Source: Carboxydocella thermautotrophica (lineage in GTDB: Bacteria; Bacillota; GCA-003054495; Carboxydocellales; Carboxydocellaceae). From it: DNA of 64,000 nucleotides. The translations under genes were made by a program, and so were the position numbers. The number at the start of each line of letters is the position of its first letter. Position 1 is the first letter of the stretch. The DNA is taken from assembly GCA_003054495.1 (NCBI GenBank), contig CP028514.1, positions 43,501 through 107,500 of the forward strand, in the 5' to 3' direction. Under the pieces are notes generated by a model. The model was not told the DNA's origin and made no database searches. It saw only the letters and a list, made by a program, of their open reading frames with translations. This document shows, piece by piece, positions 8,890 to 17,709 of the stretch.

Positions 8890-9168
8890 ATGCTTAATAT
8901 TACCGATGTACGGATTCGGAAACTGAGCCCGGAAGGAAAACTGAAAGCAATTGCCTCTGTCACCCTGTCCAATGTCTTCGTTGTCCATGACATCAAAGTG
9001 GTGGAGGGTCAAAAGGGCTTATTCGTGGCGATGCCCAGCCGCAAGACTTCTGAGGGGCATTACCGTGACATCGCCCATCCTATAACTTCAGATTTCCGGC
9101 AGCTGATTTCCCAGGTGGTTCTGGACGCCTATCAACAGGCAATGGTAGAGGAACAGGTCAGTGCTTAA
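8890..9168 (+). CDS. spoVG: SpoVG, RNA/DNA-binding regulator of septation and sporulation
   Basis: The 92-residue protein is a full-length SpoVG (MLNITDVRIRKLSPEGKLKA start; FVVHDIKVVEGQKGLFVAMPS core; RDIAHPI motif). SpoVG is a nucleic-acid-binding regulator that affects septum formation, cortex formation and many mRNAs. The ATG is preceded by AAGGTGGTGA. The gene has its own SigH promoter and its own terminator, so it is probably a single-gene unit. Confidence 0.97.
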   Translation: MLNITDVRIRKLSPEGKLKAIASVTLSNVFVVHDIKVVEGQKGLFVAMPSRKTSEGHYRDIAHPITSDFRQLISQVVLDAYQQAMVEEQVSA

Positions 9169-9173
9169 ACAGC

Positions 9174-9205
9174 AACACCCCGCGTCAGCGGGGTGTTTAT
9201 ATTTT
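9174..9205 (+). terminator. Intrinsic terminator after spoVG
   Basis: A perfect 10-bp GC-rich stem (9174-9183 with 9188-9197) with a GTCA loop is followed by TATATTTT. Confidence 0.85.
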
Positions 9206-9390
9206 GGAGAGATGAAGTTGCATGAAAATTGATAACACAGATACCGAATCGACAAAAATGAAGGGATTCCTTCTTTATTTAAAATTCCATTTTTCTCGAC
9301 AAAAGGGCAGGAATTAAGGGAAAGCTGTTGAATATACAAAAAGTTAGGCATAATAACAAATGGATAGCTCATATAAAGGAGGCGTCTTTT

Positions 9391-10779
9391 TTGGAAGGGC
9401 TGGCAGCAGTCATCCTGGCAGCAGGAAAAGGGACAAGGATGAAGTCCCGGCTGCCCAAAGTATTACATCCGGTCGGGGGCCAACCGATGGTCAGCCATGT
9501 CATGGCAGCTTGCCGTACTGCCGGAGCGCAACCGGTGGTGCTGGTTATCGGGCATGGAGCAGAACAGGTGCAGGCCACTTTAGGGCCGGAGCAGGTATAT
9601 GTAGAACAGAAAGAACAACTGGGTACAGGTCATGCTGTCATGCAGGCAGAGACTGTATTGCGGGATTTTGAGGGAGATATTCTGGTTGTGTGTGGAGATA
9701 CCCCTTTGTTGCGCGGTGAAACCCTGGCGGCTCTGGCCCAGTACCATCGCCAGCAAGAGGCAGTGGCTACGGTACTGACCATGACGCTGGCAAATCCGAC
9801 AGGTTATGGCCGGATTATCCGGGATGAACAGGGCCAGGTGGCAGCCATCGTGGAGGAAAAGGATGCTACCCCGGAGCAGAAAGCCATCAGGGAAGTCAAC
9901 TCCGGTACATATTGCTTCCAGGCGCAGGCCCTCTTTGCCGCCCTGCAGCAAATCACCCCCAACAATGCCCAGGGGGAGTATTATTTAACGGATGTGCTGG
10001 CTATTTTCCGGCAGCAAGGGCAAAAGGTAGCGGCCTGGCAGCTGTCAGATGATACAGAGGTGATGGGTATCAATGACCGGGTGGCCCTGGCAGAAGCCAA
10101 CCGGCTGTTCCGGGAACGCATTAACCGGCAGCAGATGCTGGCAGGAGTAACCATTCTTGACCCGGCCACTACTTATATAGAGGCGGAGGTCAAAATCGGC
10201 GCTGATACCGTCATTTACCCCAATACCCACTTGACAGGCAAAACCACTATCGGAGCTGGCTGCCAGATCGGTCCTGATACCAAAATTATGGACAGCCAGA
10301 TTGGAGATGGGGTGGAGATCCAGTTCAGCGTGGTTTTGCAGGCGGAGATCGGCAATGACTGTACTATCGGGCCCTTTGCTTACTTGCGCCCTGGTACCCA
10401 CCTGGCGGCCGGGGTCAAGGTGGGCGATTTTGTGGAAATTAAAAATGCAGTGATTGGCCAGGGCAGCAAAGTGCCCCATCTCAGTTATATAGGAGATGCG
10501 GAGATTGGCTCCGGGGTTAATATCGGGGCTGGCACCATCACCTGCAATTATGATGGTTACAAAAAATCAAAAACCATTATTGGCGATGGCGCCTTTATTG
10601 GCAGCAACAGCAACCTGGTCGCACCGGTAACTATTGGCGCCGGGAGCCTGGTTGCCGCTGGTTCCACTATTGTTAAGGATGTACCGGCTGATGCCCTGGG
10701 GGTGGCCCGGGCGCCGCAAAAAAACCGGGAAGGCTGGGCTAAAGCTCGGCGCGAAGCAATCGAAGGAGGTAAAGCATAA
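9391..10779 (+). CDS. glmU: Bifunctional UDP-GlcNAc pyrophosphorylase / glucosamine-1-phosphate acetyltransferase
   Basis: The 462-residue protein makes UDP-N-acetylglucosamine for peptidoglycan. The uridyltransferase half begins with AAVILAAGKGTRMKS and holds GDTPLL; the C-terminal half (about 250-450) is a left-handed beta-helix of hexapeptide repeats (IGAGTITCNYDGYKK, IGDGAFIGSNSNLVAPV) with the acetyltransferase site. The TTG at 9391 is preferred because AAAGGAGG ends 8 bases upstream and the family N terminus begins there; an upstream in-frame TTG at 9328 has no such site. prs follows after 3 bases. Confidence 0.95.
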   Translation: MEGLAAVILAAGKGTRMKSRLPKVLHPVGGQPMVSHVMAACRTAGAQPVVLVIGHGAEQVQATLGPEQVYVEQKEQLGTGHAVMQAETVLRDFEGDILVVCGDTPLLRGETLAALAQYHRQQEAVATVLTMTLANPTGYGRIIRDEQGQVAAIVEEKDATPEQKAIREVNSGTYCFQAQALFAALQQITPNNAQGEYYLTDVLAIFRQQGQKVAAWQLSDDTEVMGINDRVALAEANRLFRERINRQQMLAGVTILDPATTYIEAEVKIGADTVIYPNTHLTGKTTIGAGCQIGPDTKIMDSQIGDGVEIQFSVVLQAEIGNDCTIGPFAYLRPGTHLAAGVKVGDFVEIKNAVIGQGSKVPHLSYIGDAEIGSGVNIGAGTITCNYDGYKKSKTIIGDGAFIGSNSNLVAPVTIGAGSLVAAGSTIVKDVPADALGVARAPQKNREGWAKARREAIEGGKA

Positions 10780-10782
10780 ATC

Positions 10783-11724
10783 ATGGGTGTGCGCCAGATG
10801 AAAATTTTTACCGGTAATGCCAACCCGGCGTTGGCAGCGGAAATCGCCGAATATCTGGGGGTTAATCTGGGACAAGCTCAGGTTTCCCGCTTTAGTGATG
10901 GCGAAATCGTGGTCAAAATCAATGAGAGCGTACGGGGGGCGGATGTATTTGTCATTCAGCCCACCTGTAGCCCGGCCAATGACCATTTGATGGAACTGCT
11001 GATTATGATTGATGCCCTGCGTCGGGCTTCTGCTCGCCGCATTACTGCCGTTATTCCTTATTACGGTTATGCCCGGCAGGATCGAAAAGCCCGGGGCCGG
11101 GATCCCATTACTGCCAAGCTGGTGGCTAACCTGATTACCGTCGGGGGAGCTCGTCGGGTAATGACCATGGATTTACATGCTGGTCAGATTCAGGGCTTTT
11201 TTGACATTCCGGTGGACCACTTGCCCGGGGTTCCCATCCTGGCCGAATATTTCCGCAACAAGAACCTGGAGAACGCTATTGTTGTCAGCCCTGACCTGGG
11301 CGGAGTAACCCGGGCCCGGGCTCTGGCTGACCGGCTGGGCAGTGCCATTGCCATTATTGACAAACGGCGGCCGGAACCGAATGTAGCAGAGATAATGAAC
11401 ATCATAGGCGATATCGAAGGCAAGACAGTGATCATGATCGATGATATCATCGACACCGCCGGGACTATCACCCTGGGTGCCCAGGCCTTGATTGAGCGGG
11501 GGGCGAAAGAGGTTTATGCCTGCTGTACCCATCCGGTCTTATCCGGTCCCGCTATCTCCCGCATTGAAAACTCTCCCATCAAGGAACTGGTGGTAACCAA
11601 TACCATTCCCCTCTCAGAGGAAAAACGCAGCAACAAAATCAAGGTCCTGTCAGTTGCGCCGCTTCTGGGTGAAGCCATTTTGCGCGTTCATGAGGACCTG
11701 TCAGTGAGTATGCTGTTCGACTAG
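10783..11724 (+). CDS. prs: Ribose-phosphate pyrophosphokinase (PRPP synthase)
   Basis: The 313-residue enzyme makes PRPP from ribose-5-phosphate and ATP for nucleotide, His, Trp and NAD synthesis. Signatures: [17 protein letters not shown] at the N terminus, the metal/ribose motif [18 protein letters not shown] and the PRPP loop [14 protein letters not shown]. It is coupled to glmU as in B. subtilis. The ATG at 10783 has GGAGG about 13 bases upstream; ATG at 10798 (MKIF) is a possible alternative. Confidence 0.96.
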   Translation: MGVRQMKIFTGNANPALAAEIAEYLGVNLGQAQVSRFSDGEIVVKINESVRGADVFVIQPTCSPANDHLMELLIMIDALRRASARRITAVIPYYGYARQDRKARGRDPITAKLVANLITVGGARRVMTMDLHAGQIQGFFDIPVDHLPGVPILAEYFRNKNLENAIVVSPDLGGVTRARALADRLGSAIAIIDKRRPEPNVAEIMNIIGDIEGKTVIMIDDIIDTAGTITLGAQALIERGAKEVYACCTHPVLSGPAISRIENSPIKELVVTNTIPLSEEKRSNKIKVLSVAPLLGEAILRVHEDLSVSMLFD

Positions 11725-11750
11725 GTATAATACTTATCTAAAACGGGCAT

Positions 11751-11790
11751 AATACCAGCACAAACAAATGGTGCTGGTATTATTTTTTTT
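11751..11790 (+). terminator. Intrinsic terminator between prs and ctc
   Basis: A perfect 11-bp stem (11751-11761 with 11771-11781) is followed by eight T residues that run directly into the GGAGGTG ribosome site of ctc. The ctc mRNA must therefore start elsewhere or arise by readthrough; a TATAAT at 11726-11731 lies upstream of the hairpin but has no good -35. Confidence 0.85.
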
Positions 11791-11803
11791 GGAGGTGTAG
11801 TCA

Positions 11804-12442
11804 TTGACTGGTCAAAATCTGACAGCCCGAATTCGGGAGAGAGACGGAAAAGGGCATAATCGCCGCCTGCGCCGGTCCGGCTGGGTGCCGGGAGTTGTAT
11901 ATGGTAATGGTATTGATGGCAGTATTTTGGTCGCAGTGGATAAAGTACAATTGCGGCAACTGCTCAACAGTCCGGGCGGCCGTACCCGCTTGCTGAGACT
12001 GGATTCCGGCTTGCCTACGGGCCCTATTGACGCTTTGATCAAGGAAGTGCAGTGGGATCCTGTTACGGAAGAGCTCCTGCATGTGGATTTGCAAAAGGTG
12101 GAAACAAACCGCAAAGTTCATGCCCAGGTACCGGTGCACCTGGTGGGAGAAGCCCAGGGGGTAAAGGCCGGGGGCATTATTCAGTTTAATGTTCGCCAGC
12201 TGGAAGTGGAATGTTTGCCCCAGGATATTCCGGCGGAAATCACCATTGACATCAGTCACCTGAAAATAGGCGGAATGATCCGGGTCAAGGATATCCCTGT
12301 TCCGCCTGGTTGCCAGATTGCCCAGGATCCCGATACTATTATTGCCGCAGTGATTGCACCCAGGATGCAGGTCGAGGACGTAGAAGTGGAAGTGGTTGAA
12401 TCCGTACCAGCCAAACAAGCGACTACCACTGCGGCATCATAA
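11804..12442 (+). CDS. rplY: 50S ribosomal protein L25, long Ctc (TL5) form
   Basis: The 212-residue protein has an N-terminal 5S-rRNA-binding L25 domain (RIRERDGKGHNRRLRRSGWVPG) and the C-terminal beta domain (VPVHLVGEAQGVKAGGIIQF) that distinguishes Ctc/TL5 from short L25. It binds 5S rRNA in the central protuberance; in B. subtilis Ctc is a stress protein. TTG is the start, 6 bases after GGAGGTG. The family normally sits just before pth; here a TnpB-related element separates them. Confidence 0.94.
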   Translation: MTGQNLTARIRERDGKGHNRRLRRSGWVPGVVYGNGIDGSILVAVDKVQLRQLLNSPGGRTRLLRLDSGLPTGPIDALIKEVQWDPVTEELLHVDLQKVETNRKVHAQVPVHLVGEAQGVKAGGIIQFNVRQLEVECLPQDIPAEITIDISHLKIGGMIRVKDIPVPPGCQIAQDPDTIIAAVIAPRMQVEDVEVEVVESVPAKQATTTAAS

Positions 12443-12446
12443 TAAA

Positions 12447-12482
12447 GTGACCCTCTGCCCACTGGCAGGGGGTTACTTGCTT
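12447..12482 (+). terminator. Probable terminator after ctc
   Basis: A 13-bp stem with G-T pairs (12447-12459 with 12464-12476) is followed by only a short T-containing tail (TTGCTTCT), so termination may be weak. Confidence 0.5.
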
Positions 12483-12555
12483 CTGCTGGCTCTGGTTGTA
12501 TATAATGAGGGAGAGCAAGGGAGGTATGCAACAGCTTCAGAAAACTATACTATAA

Positions 12556-14123
12556 TTGATTGTACCTAACTATTTTACTATTATAAAAGCATGGAATATT
12601 ATCCATTGGAGAAGCAACAAAGTCCGGCAGGGTTTTCGGGAGTTGATCAGGAATGCCAGAGAAACACGAGAAGAACAAATTAGCATAACTGTGTGCGGGG
12701 AGTTTTTTCCAGAGATTTACCCGGCTCACCGGTCTTCGAAGTGGAGCCGGGGCGAAGAAGACCCGCTGACTACGGAGATGCGTCTCTTCTGTGCCTGTAT
12801 GCGGTGGGCCTTTAACCGGCTCCTGGAAGGTGCTTCCCGCCATGAAATCAAGAAGTCAGGACAAGAACTTTTCGGGCTGAACTCCCGCTATACGGATGAT
12901 GCCAGACTTAAAGCACAGGCCCTGCTGGACTCCCAAACAGAACTGCTGAAGTTAGAAAATGAAGAAACAGAAAAGAAACTGGGCCGGGCCAGGAAGAAAC
13001 TCAGCCTGACAGTCAAGGGGCGGAACAATCGGGTGGTTTCACTGGCAAAAAGGCTGGCTGAACTGAAGGATTACCGGGAGAAGGGGACAATACCAGAGGT
13101 AGTCTTTGGGGGCAGAAGGCTGTGGGAAAAGGTCTGCCAGGGCCGGGCCGCCCGTGAAAAATGGCGGCACGCCCGCAGGAATCGCCTCTACTCCTGGGGA
13201 GACGAGAGCAAGGGAGGCAACCCCAACAGGAACTGGTGCAGATATGGCTGGCCATGAAGTTACCCTATGCGGTAGAACTGATCCGCACCCTGGAAGGACG
13301 CTGCTTGGTACATTTGACATTTGAAGTGGTCAGGGTGCAGGAACCGGACTTTGCTAAAGGTTGTCTGGCTATAGACACAAACCCTGATGGGGTAGCCCTG
13401 TGTAACGTTAGCGCTTCCGGCCAGCCGGAACCGTGGGCGGAGGGTTTAAATATTCCTTCTCCCGGCAACCTGGGCAAATACGAAGGAGAGTTTCAGGTTA
13501 TCCCTTACCCGAACGGCTTTCTTTATATCAGAATACCAGACTTAGCCCATGCTTCCAGCTTCCGGCGTAGCTACCTGATAGGCGTTTTAGCCAGAGTAGT
13601 GGTAGATATAGCTTTCTTTTCAGGCAAACCCATTGTTTTAGAAAACCTGAACTTTGGCAAAGACAGACTGGACACTAATAAAAAGTTTAACCGCATGGCT
13701 TCCAATTTTCCATTTGCGAAAATGGTAGGAGCAATGTATCGGAGAGCGGTGAAAGAAGGGGTGCCTTTCAAGTTAGTATCACCCCGGCATACTTCTACCA
13801 TAGGTTACTGGAAGTATATGAAACGTTACGCCGTTCCGGTGCATTGCGCGGCGGCACTGGTTACAGGTCGCCGGGCAATGGGGTTCAGGGAACGGGTGAC
13901 TGAAGAACTCAGGCAACTGGTATCGCAAATCAAGCAAAACCTGACCCGGAAGGTTAATCCTGATAGACCTGAGGAAGGAAAAGGGATGACCCGTAGGGTC
14001 AGGGCCTGCTTGAGGCGGCTGGAGGAGAGGCTTCCTGTGCATAACGGGCTTGCCCAGAGTGAGCAGGAGGCGTATAACTCCGTCTGGCCTGACCTGAAGT
14101 TATTGGCCCTGTCCGTACGGTGA
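12556..14123 (+). pseudogene. TnpB-related (IS200/IS605 accessory) protein gene, frameshifted
   Basis: Two overlapping reading frames (12556-13257 and about 13161-14123, shifted by -1) together make one TnpB-related protein of about 520 residues. The N part has the family pattern MRWAFNRLLEG and LNSRYTDDARLKAQA; the C part has RuvC-like motifs AIDTNPDGVAL (Asp present) and IVLENLNF (Glu present). The third RuvC position reads PVHCAAALVTGRR, with His where canonical TnpB has Asp, and no CxxC zinc finger is seen. I place the break near 13221-13240, where one added base would restore frame. The true start is unclear. No TnpA transposase is nearby. The element splits the conserved ctc-pth pair. 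Confidence 0.75.
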
Positions 14124-14345
14124 CCCCGTTTAGCCGGTGTCGGAGAAACCGGTAGGCGTCCTAACAGGACGCGGGAGGCGGAGTTATACTCCCACCGGGA
14201 GGTCAGCATAAACCGGTGCAGTACTCCCGTCCGGGTGGAACTCCCGGGCCGAGGTCCCCTGTCGCCCTGCCCCGCGGGGGCAAATCAAGTATTCGGAAAG
14301 GAGGCGAAATCCTGGTCTGGGGGCCGACTTGGCTGGAGATAAAAA
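14124..14345 (+). ncRNA. Candidate omega-RNA-like structured region of the TnpB-related element
   Basis: Directly after the tnpB-like stop lies about 200 bases of GC-rich, hairpin-dense sequence with no convincing gene. It includes a perfect 7-bp stem with an AAC loop (14156-14162 with 14166-14172), paired ACCGG/CCGGT arms, CCCGGG arms and a CCCCGCGGGG palindrome. Known TnpB systems carry their guide (omega) RNA across the 3' end of tnpB and the element's right end, so position and structure fit. Whether it is transcribed, and where the element ends before pth, is not visible. Confidence 0.4.
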
Positions 14346-14375
14346 CAGTCAAGTTTTTTGAACCAGGGCGAGAAT

Positions 14376-14948
14376 ATGAAGATGCTGGTGGGACTGGGCA
14401 ATCCCGGCCCGCAATATGAATTGACCCGGCATAATGTCGGTTTTCTGGTGATTGATGCCCTCGCTGATAAGGTAGGGGTTAGCAGTTTCAAGCAGCAGGC
14501 CGGCGCGCTGGTAGCTTCGGTAAATTATCAGGGGGAAAAATTGCTGCTGGTCAAGCCTCAGACCTACATGAACCTGAGCGGCCAGGCCGTAGGGGAACTG
14601 GCCCGTTATTATAAAATTCCGGCTCAAGATGTGCTGGTTATCTATGATGATATGGATAACCCGTTTGGCCAGCTACGCTTGAGGGCCAGGGGGAGTTCTG
14701 GCGGCCATAATGGGATCAAGTCGATTATCAGCCATTTGGGGACGGAGGAGTTTCCCCGCCTCAAGGTGGGGATTGGCCGGCCGCGGCCAGGCCAGAGTGC
14801 TGCCGATTATGTCCTGGAGCCTTTTAGTAACGAGGAACGGGCGGCACTGGGGCGCATAATTCCCGCTGCGGTAGATCGGGTGTTGTCGGTGGTGGACAAG
14901 GGGATAGTGGCGGCGATGAATGAGTTTAATGGGAAGAGGGTTTGTTAG
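14376..14948 (+). CDS. pth: Peptidyl-tRNA hydrolase
   Basis: The 190-residue enzyme releases peptides from prematurely dissociated peptidyl-tRNA. The catalytic His lies in LTRHNVGF (near residue 20), the N terminus is MKMLVGLGNPGPQYE, and the second signature is SSGGHNGIKSI. The ATG at 14376 starts the family sequence; the upstream in-frame TTG adds six residues without support. The ribosome site (AGGGCGAG) is weak. In B. subtilis the gene (spoVC) is followed by fin and mfd; here the CRISPR island begins 30 bases after its stop. Confidence 0.95.
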   Translation: MKMLVGLGNPGPQYELTRHNVGFLVIDALADKVGVSSFKQQAGALVASVNYQGEKLLLVKPQTYMNLSGQAVGELARYYKIPAQDVLVIYDDMDNPFGQLRLRARGSSGGHNGIKSIISHLGTEEFPRLKVGIGRPRPGQSAADYVLEPFSNEERAALGRIIPAAVDRVLSVVDKGIVAAMNEFNGKRVC

Positions 14949-14978
14949 AGTATTTTGCAGTTAGGTAGGGAAAGGAAA

Positions 14979-15731
14979 ATGAGGCTGGATATTATCTTGA
15001 AAACCAAAGACAAAGAAGTTCTATTACCTTTTAATTATCAGTATCAGATAACTTCGTTTATTTATGAGATGGTTGCAAAATCATCACCTGATTATGCTAC
15101 TAAACTTCATGATGAGGGATTTGGAGAAAAGAGATTTAAATTTTTTACCTTTTCTCAAATTGTAGCAAGAAAGAAGAAAATTGTTTCTGATGGTGTTTGG
15201 CTATTTGGCGAGTTTGTCTTGAAAATAAGTTCACCTCTTTACGATTTTTTATTTCACTTGTTAAATGGGCTTTATAAACAAAATAATATCAAGATTGGTA
15301 GAGAAATCTTTTTGATTAAAGATATTTTACTTTATGAAAATCCAGTAATTAAATCGGGAATGAATTTTGTCTGTCTGTCACCTATTGTGGTAAGCACAAT
15401 AAAAGATGACTTTTCTACACCTTACTATATTAGATATACAGAGGAACCCGAGTTGTTTAATGAAAAATTACGCCAAAATCTTATCAGAAAATATCAAACA
15501 TATTATGGACGGGCGCCGGCGGCAGATAATTTACAAATTGTTTTTGATCAAGAATACCTTCAGAGACATAAGGGTACCAAGCTAATTCATTATCGTGATC
15601 AAAAAATCCTGGGTTATTTGGCTCCCTTTACTATTTATGGGTCTGATGAACTAATTACTTTTGGTTATGATACAGGTTTTGGAGAGAAAAACAGTATGGG
15701 TTTTGGGTTTGTAGAGCTGAGGAAAAGATAA
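14979..15731 (+). CDS. cas6: Cas6 pre-crRNA endoribonuclease
   Basis: The 250-residue protein is a Cas6 with a RAMP ferredoxin-like fold. The C-terminal glycine-rich loop GFGEKNSMGFGF is the family hallmark (GhGxxxxxGhG). It cuts repeat RNA of the adjacent array to give crRNAs with an 8-nt 5' handle, as Cas6b does in other type I-B systems. The ATG has GGGAAAGG upstream. Base composition drops sharply to AT-rich at this gene. A strong terminator follows, so cas6 is separated from the other cas genes and may be read from the pth side. Confidence 0.85.
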   Translation: MRLDIILKTKDKEVLLPFNYQYQITSFIYEMVAKSSPDYATKLHDEGFGEKRFKFFTFSQIVARKKKIVSDGVWLFGEFVLKISSPLYDFLFHLLNGLYKQNNIKIGREIFLIKDILLYENPVIKSGMNFVCLSPIVVSTIKDDFSTPYYIRYTEEPELFNEKLRQNLIRKYQTYYGRAPAADNLQIVFDQEYLQRHKGTKLIHYRDQKILGYLAPFTIYGSDELITFGYDTGFGEKNSMGFGFVELRKR

Positions 15732-15737
15732 AAGAAG

Positions 15738-15780
15738 CCCCGAAAATCTTCTTCTAAGAGGATTTCGGGGATTTTTTTTA
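15738..15780 (+). terminator. Intrinsic terminator after cas6
   Basis: A long stem with a small bulge (15738-15751 with 15758-15770; CCCCGAAAATC facing GATTTCGGGG) is followed by eight T residues. Confidence 0.85.
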
Positions 15781-15858
15781 TGAATTTTATTACATAAAAA
15801 GGAAAATAAGATGGAATGTAGAAAATAAATATATAAAAAATGGTTCCAAGGTGAAATT

Positions 15859-16365
15859 ATGCAAAATTACTTAATGGAGCTTGAGTTGGGTGGGCTTGAA
15901 ATTAATTACTATTTTGTGTGTAAGAGAAAACTCTGGCTTTACTCCAGATATATTAGGCAAGAAACTAATCATGATCGTGTAGAACTAGGGCAATTTATTC
16001 ATGAAGAGTCATACCGGAGGCAAAAAAAAGAAATCGAAATCGGATCCATAAAAGTAGATTTACTTCAAGATGGGGCAATATGTGAAATAAAATTATCATC
16101 CAGGATGGAAGAAGCTCATTTGTGGCAATTATACTATTATCTTTATTATTTAAAAAAGCAAGGCTTTAATCAGGTGAAAGGAGTGCTTTTATTTCCTAAA
16201 GAAAGGAGAAAAAAAGAGGTGATTTTGACCCAGGAGGTAGAAAAGGAACTAAAAAAAATTATCGCTCAAATTATCACAATAAAGAAGGAAGAATTACCAC
16301 CTGAAAAACTGAATAAACGTAGTTTTTGCACTAAATGTGCATACTTTGAGTTTTGTTACGCCTAA
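15859..16365 (+). CDS. cas4: Cas4 Fe-S nuclease
   Basis: The 168-residue protein is a RecB-family Cas4, which trims prespacers and checks PAMs with Cas1-Cas2. Visible hallmarks are one N-terminal cysteine (YFVCKRKLWLY), the nuclease motif ICEIKLS and three C-terminal cysteines (CTKCAYFEFC) for an Fe-S cluster. In most type I-B loci cas4 is next to cas1; here it lies upstream of cas8, more than 5 kb from cas1. The ATG follows AAGGTG. cas8 begins 18 bases after its stop behind an unusually strong ribosome site. Confidence 0.88.
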   Translation: MQNYLMELELGGLEINYYFVCKRKLWLYSRYIRQETNHDRVELGQFIHEESYRRQKKEIEIGSIKVDLLQDGAICEIKLSSRMEEAHLWQLYYYLYYLKKQGFNQVKGVLLFPKERRKKEVILTQEVEKELKKIIAQIITIKKEELPPEKLNKRSFCTKCAYFEFCYA

Positions 16366-16383
16366 GAGAGGAGGTGATCCGTG

Positions 16384-17709
16384 ATGAAATATTTCACTTA
16401 TACCGGCAATCCCTTTATTGATACGGGATTGAATGTTGTTTTATCCTGGCATAACAAAAAAGCTCCAGAAGAACTAATAGTTGAGGACCTGGAAAAAATG
16501 ATTGAGATTTCTGCCAGACTTTATGGCAGCGAAAAATGGCTGAAAAATCTTTATTCTGTTTTTCCCAATAACCCCTTTACCAATCCTTCAATTAAAAATA
16601 AGGAATCTAGATACCTGGAATTCATGAATGATTTAAAAAATAATATTAAACCGTTAGATACTGGACGTGGTTGTGTTGGTTGTGGCAAACGTGAACCATA
16701 CAAAAAATTTACTAAGACAGATATACCACTTACAGGTACAAAGGATTTGAGAAATTTATTTCCGGCGGCTGAGGCAGGAGAGAGTTATTGCGCTCTTTGT
16801 GCTATGCTTATTCAGTTTATGCCAATGGCTTTATTTGCTTGTGGTGGACGATTCATGCTAGTTCACTCGGCAAATTCAGAAATAAATGGAATATATGTCC
16901 GGCGATGTTTAAAAGAAATAAAGCAACAAATAGCTTTGGGGGATATGTCAGGTGTCTTTGACCAGGGTTATAAAAACCCGATAAATGCTCTTTTTTTCCT
17001 TGCTGAAGAAATTGTCAGGGATATTAATGATTTTTTTGATGAACCGGTAATGGTAAGAATTTATAGTTTCACAAACTATAACCAATCGCCGGATTTAAAT
17101 ATTTATGATTTACCGGCTCCTGTTTTTTATTTCATTGTGCAAGCACAGAGGAAAGGTTTTACACAGGCTTGGAATGAGCTGAAAAACAAAGGATATACAG
17201 GAAAAAAAGCAGAAAATACCAGTAAGGAAAAACGCAAAAACCTTAATAACGAAGTCTTATTAAAGCTGTTAAATGAGGAGAGCGTTGTACCATATTTTTT
17301 AAACATAAGCACACGATCTATTGTTGGAAATTTTGAATTTTTATCCTTATATTTGAAGGAGGTGAGGAGATATATGCAGAGAAGAATTGAATCAATAAAA
17401 AGATTAGGAGATGAACTGGCGATATTTATCCGGGAAAATAATGACCAAAGAAGACTTTATCTTTTAGAAACAGTAGACAAGTTTGATGACTTTAGAAATC
17501 AGCTGCGGATAATTTATCGTAAGCGTTTAGACATGGGAATTTCCACACCACTATTTACAGTTGATGAATATGTGGAAAATCTTTTTCCTGATGGCCCAGT
17601 GAACTGGAGAGAAACCAGAGATCTAATACTTTTCAGAATATACGAAACTTTATCAGGCTGGCTGGCAGAAAATGCAGGGGAAGAAAATGAGGAGGAGGAA
17701 GAAGAATGA
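16384..17709 (+). CDS. cas8b1: Type I-B Cascade large subunit Cas8b1/Cst1
   Basis: The 441-residue protein is the Cst1 (CXXC-CXXC) type large subunit, recognised by CVGC near residue 98 and CALC near residue 138, a probable zinc site. Large subunits recognise the PAM and help unwind target DNA. The ribosome site AGGAGGTGATC is an extended match to the 16S rRNA 3' end; GTG at 16381 or ATG at 16384 could start the protein, and ATG is preferred by spacing. The C terminus is acidic (runs of Glu). It overlaps cas7 by 4 bases (ATGA). Confidence 0.85.
   Translation: MKYFTYTGNPFIDTGLNVVLSWHNKKAPEELIVEDLEKMIEISARLYGSEKWLKNLYSVFPNNPFTNPSIKNKESRYLEFMNDLKNNIKPLDTGRGCVGCGKREPYKKFTKTDIPLTGTKDLRNLFPAAEAGESYCALCAMLIQFMPMALFACGGRFMLVHSANSEINGIYVRRCLKEIKQQIALGDMSGVFDQGYKNPINALFFLAEEIVRDINDFFDEPVMVRIYSFTNYNQSPDLNIYDLPAPVFYFIVQAQRKGFTQAWNELKNKGYTGKKAENTSKEKRKNLNNEVLLKLLNEESVVPYFLNISTRSIVGNFEFLSLYLKEVRRYMQRRIESIKRLGDELAIFIRENNDQRRLYLLETVDKFDDFRNQLRIIYRKRLDMGISTPLFTVDEYVENLFPDGPVNWRETRDLILFRIYETLSGWLAENAGEENEEEEEE

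Noticed and set aside
14216..14419. A 67-codon open frame upstream of pth
   Set aside because: It lies in the GC-rich hairpin region, overlaps pth and has no ribosome site or recognisable product.
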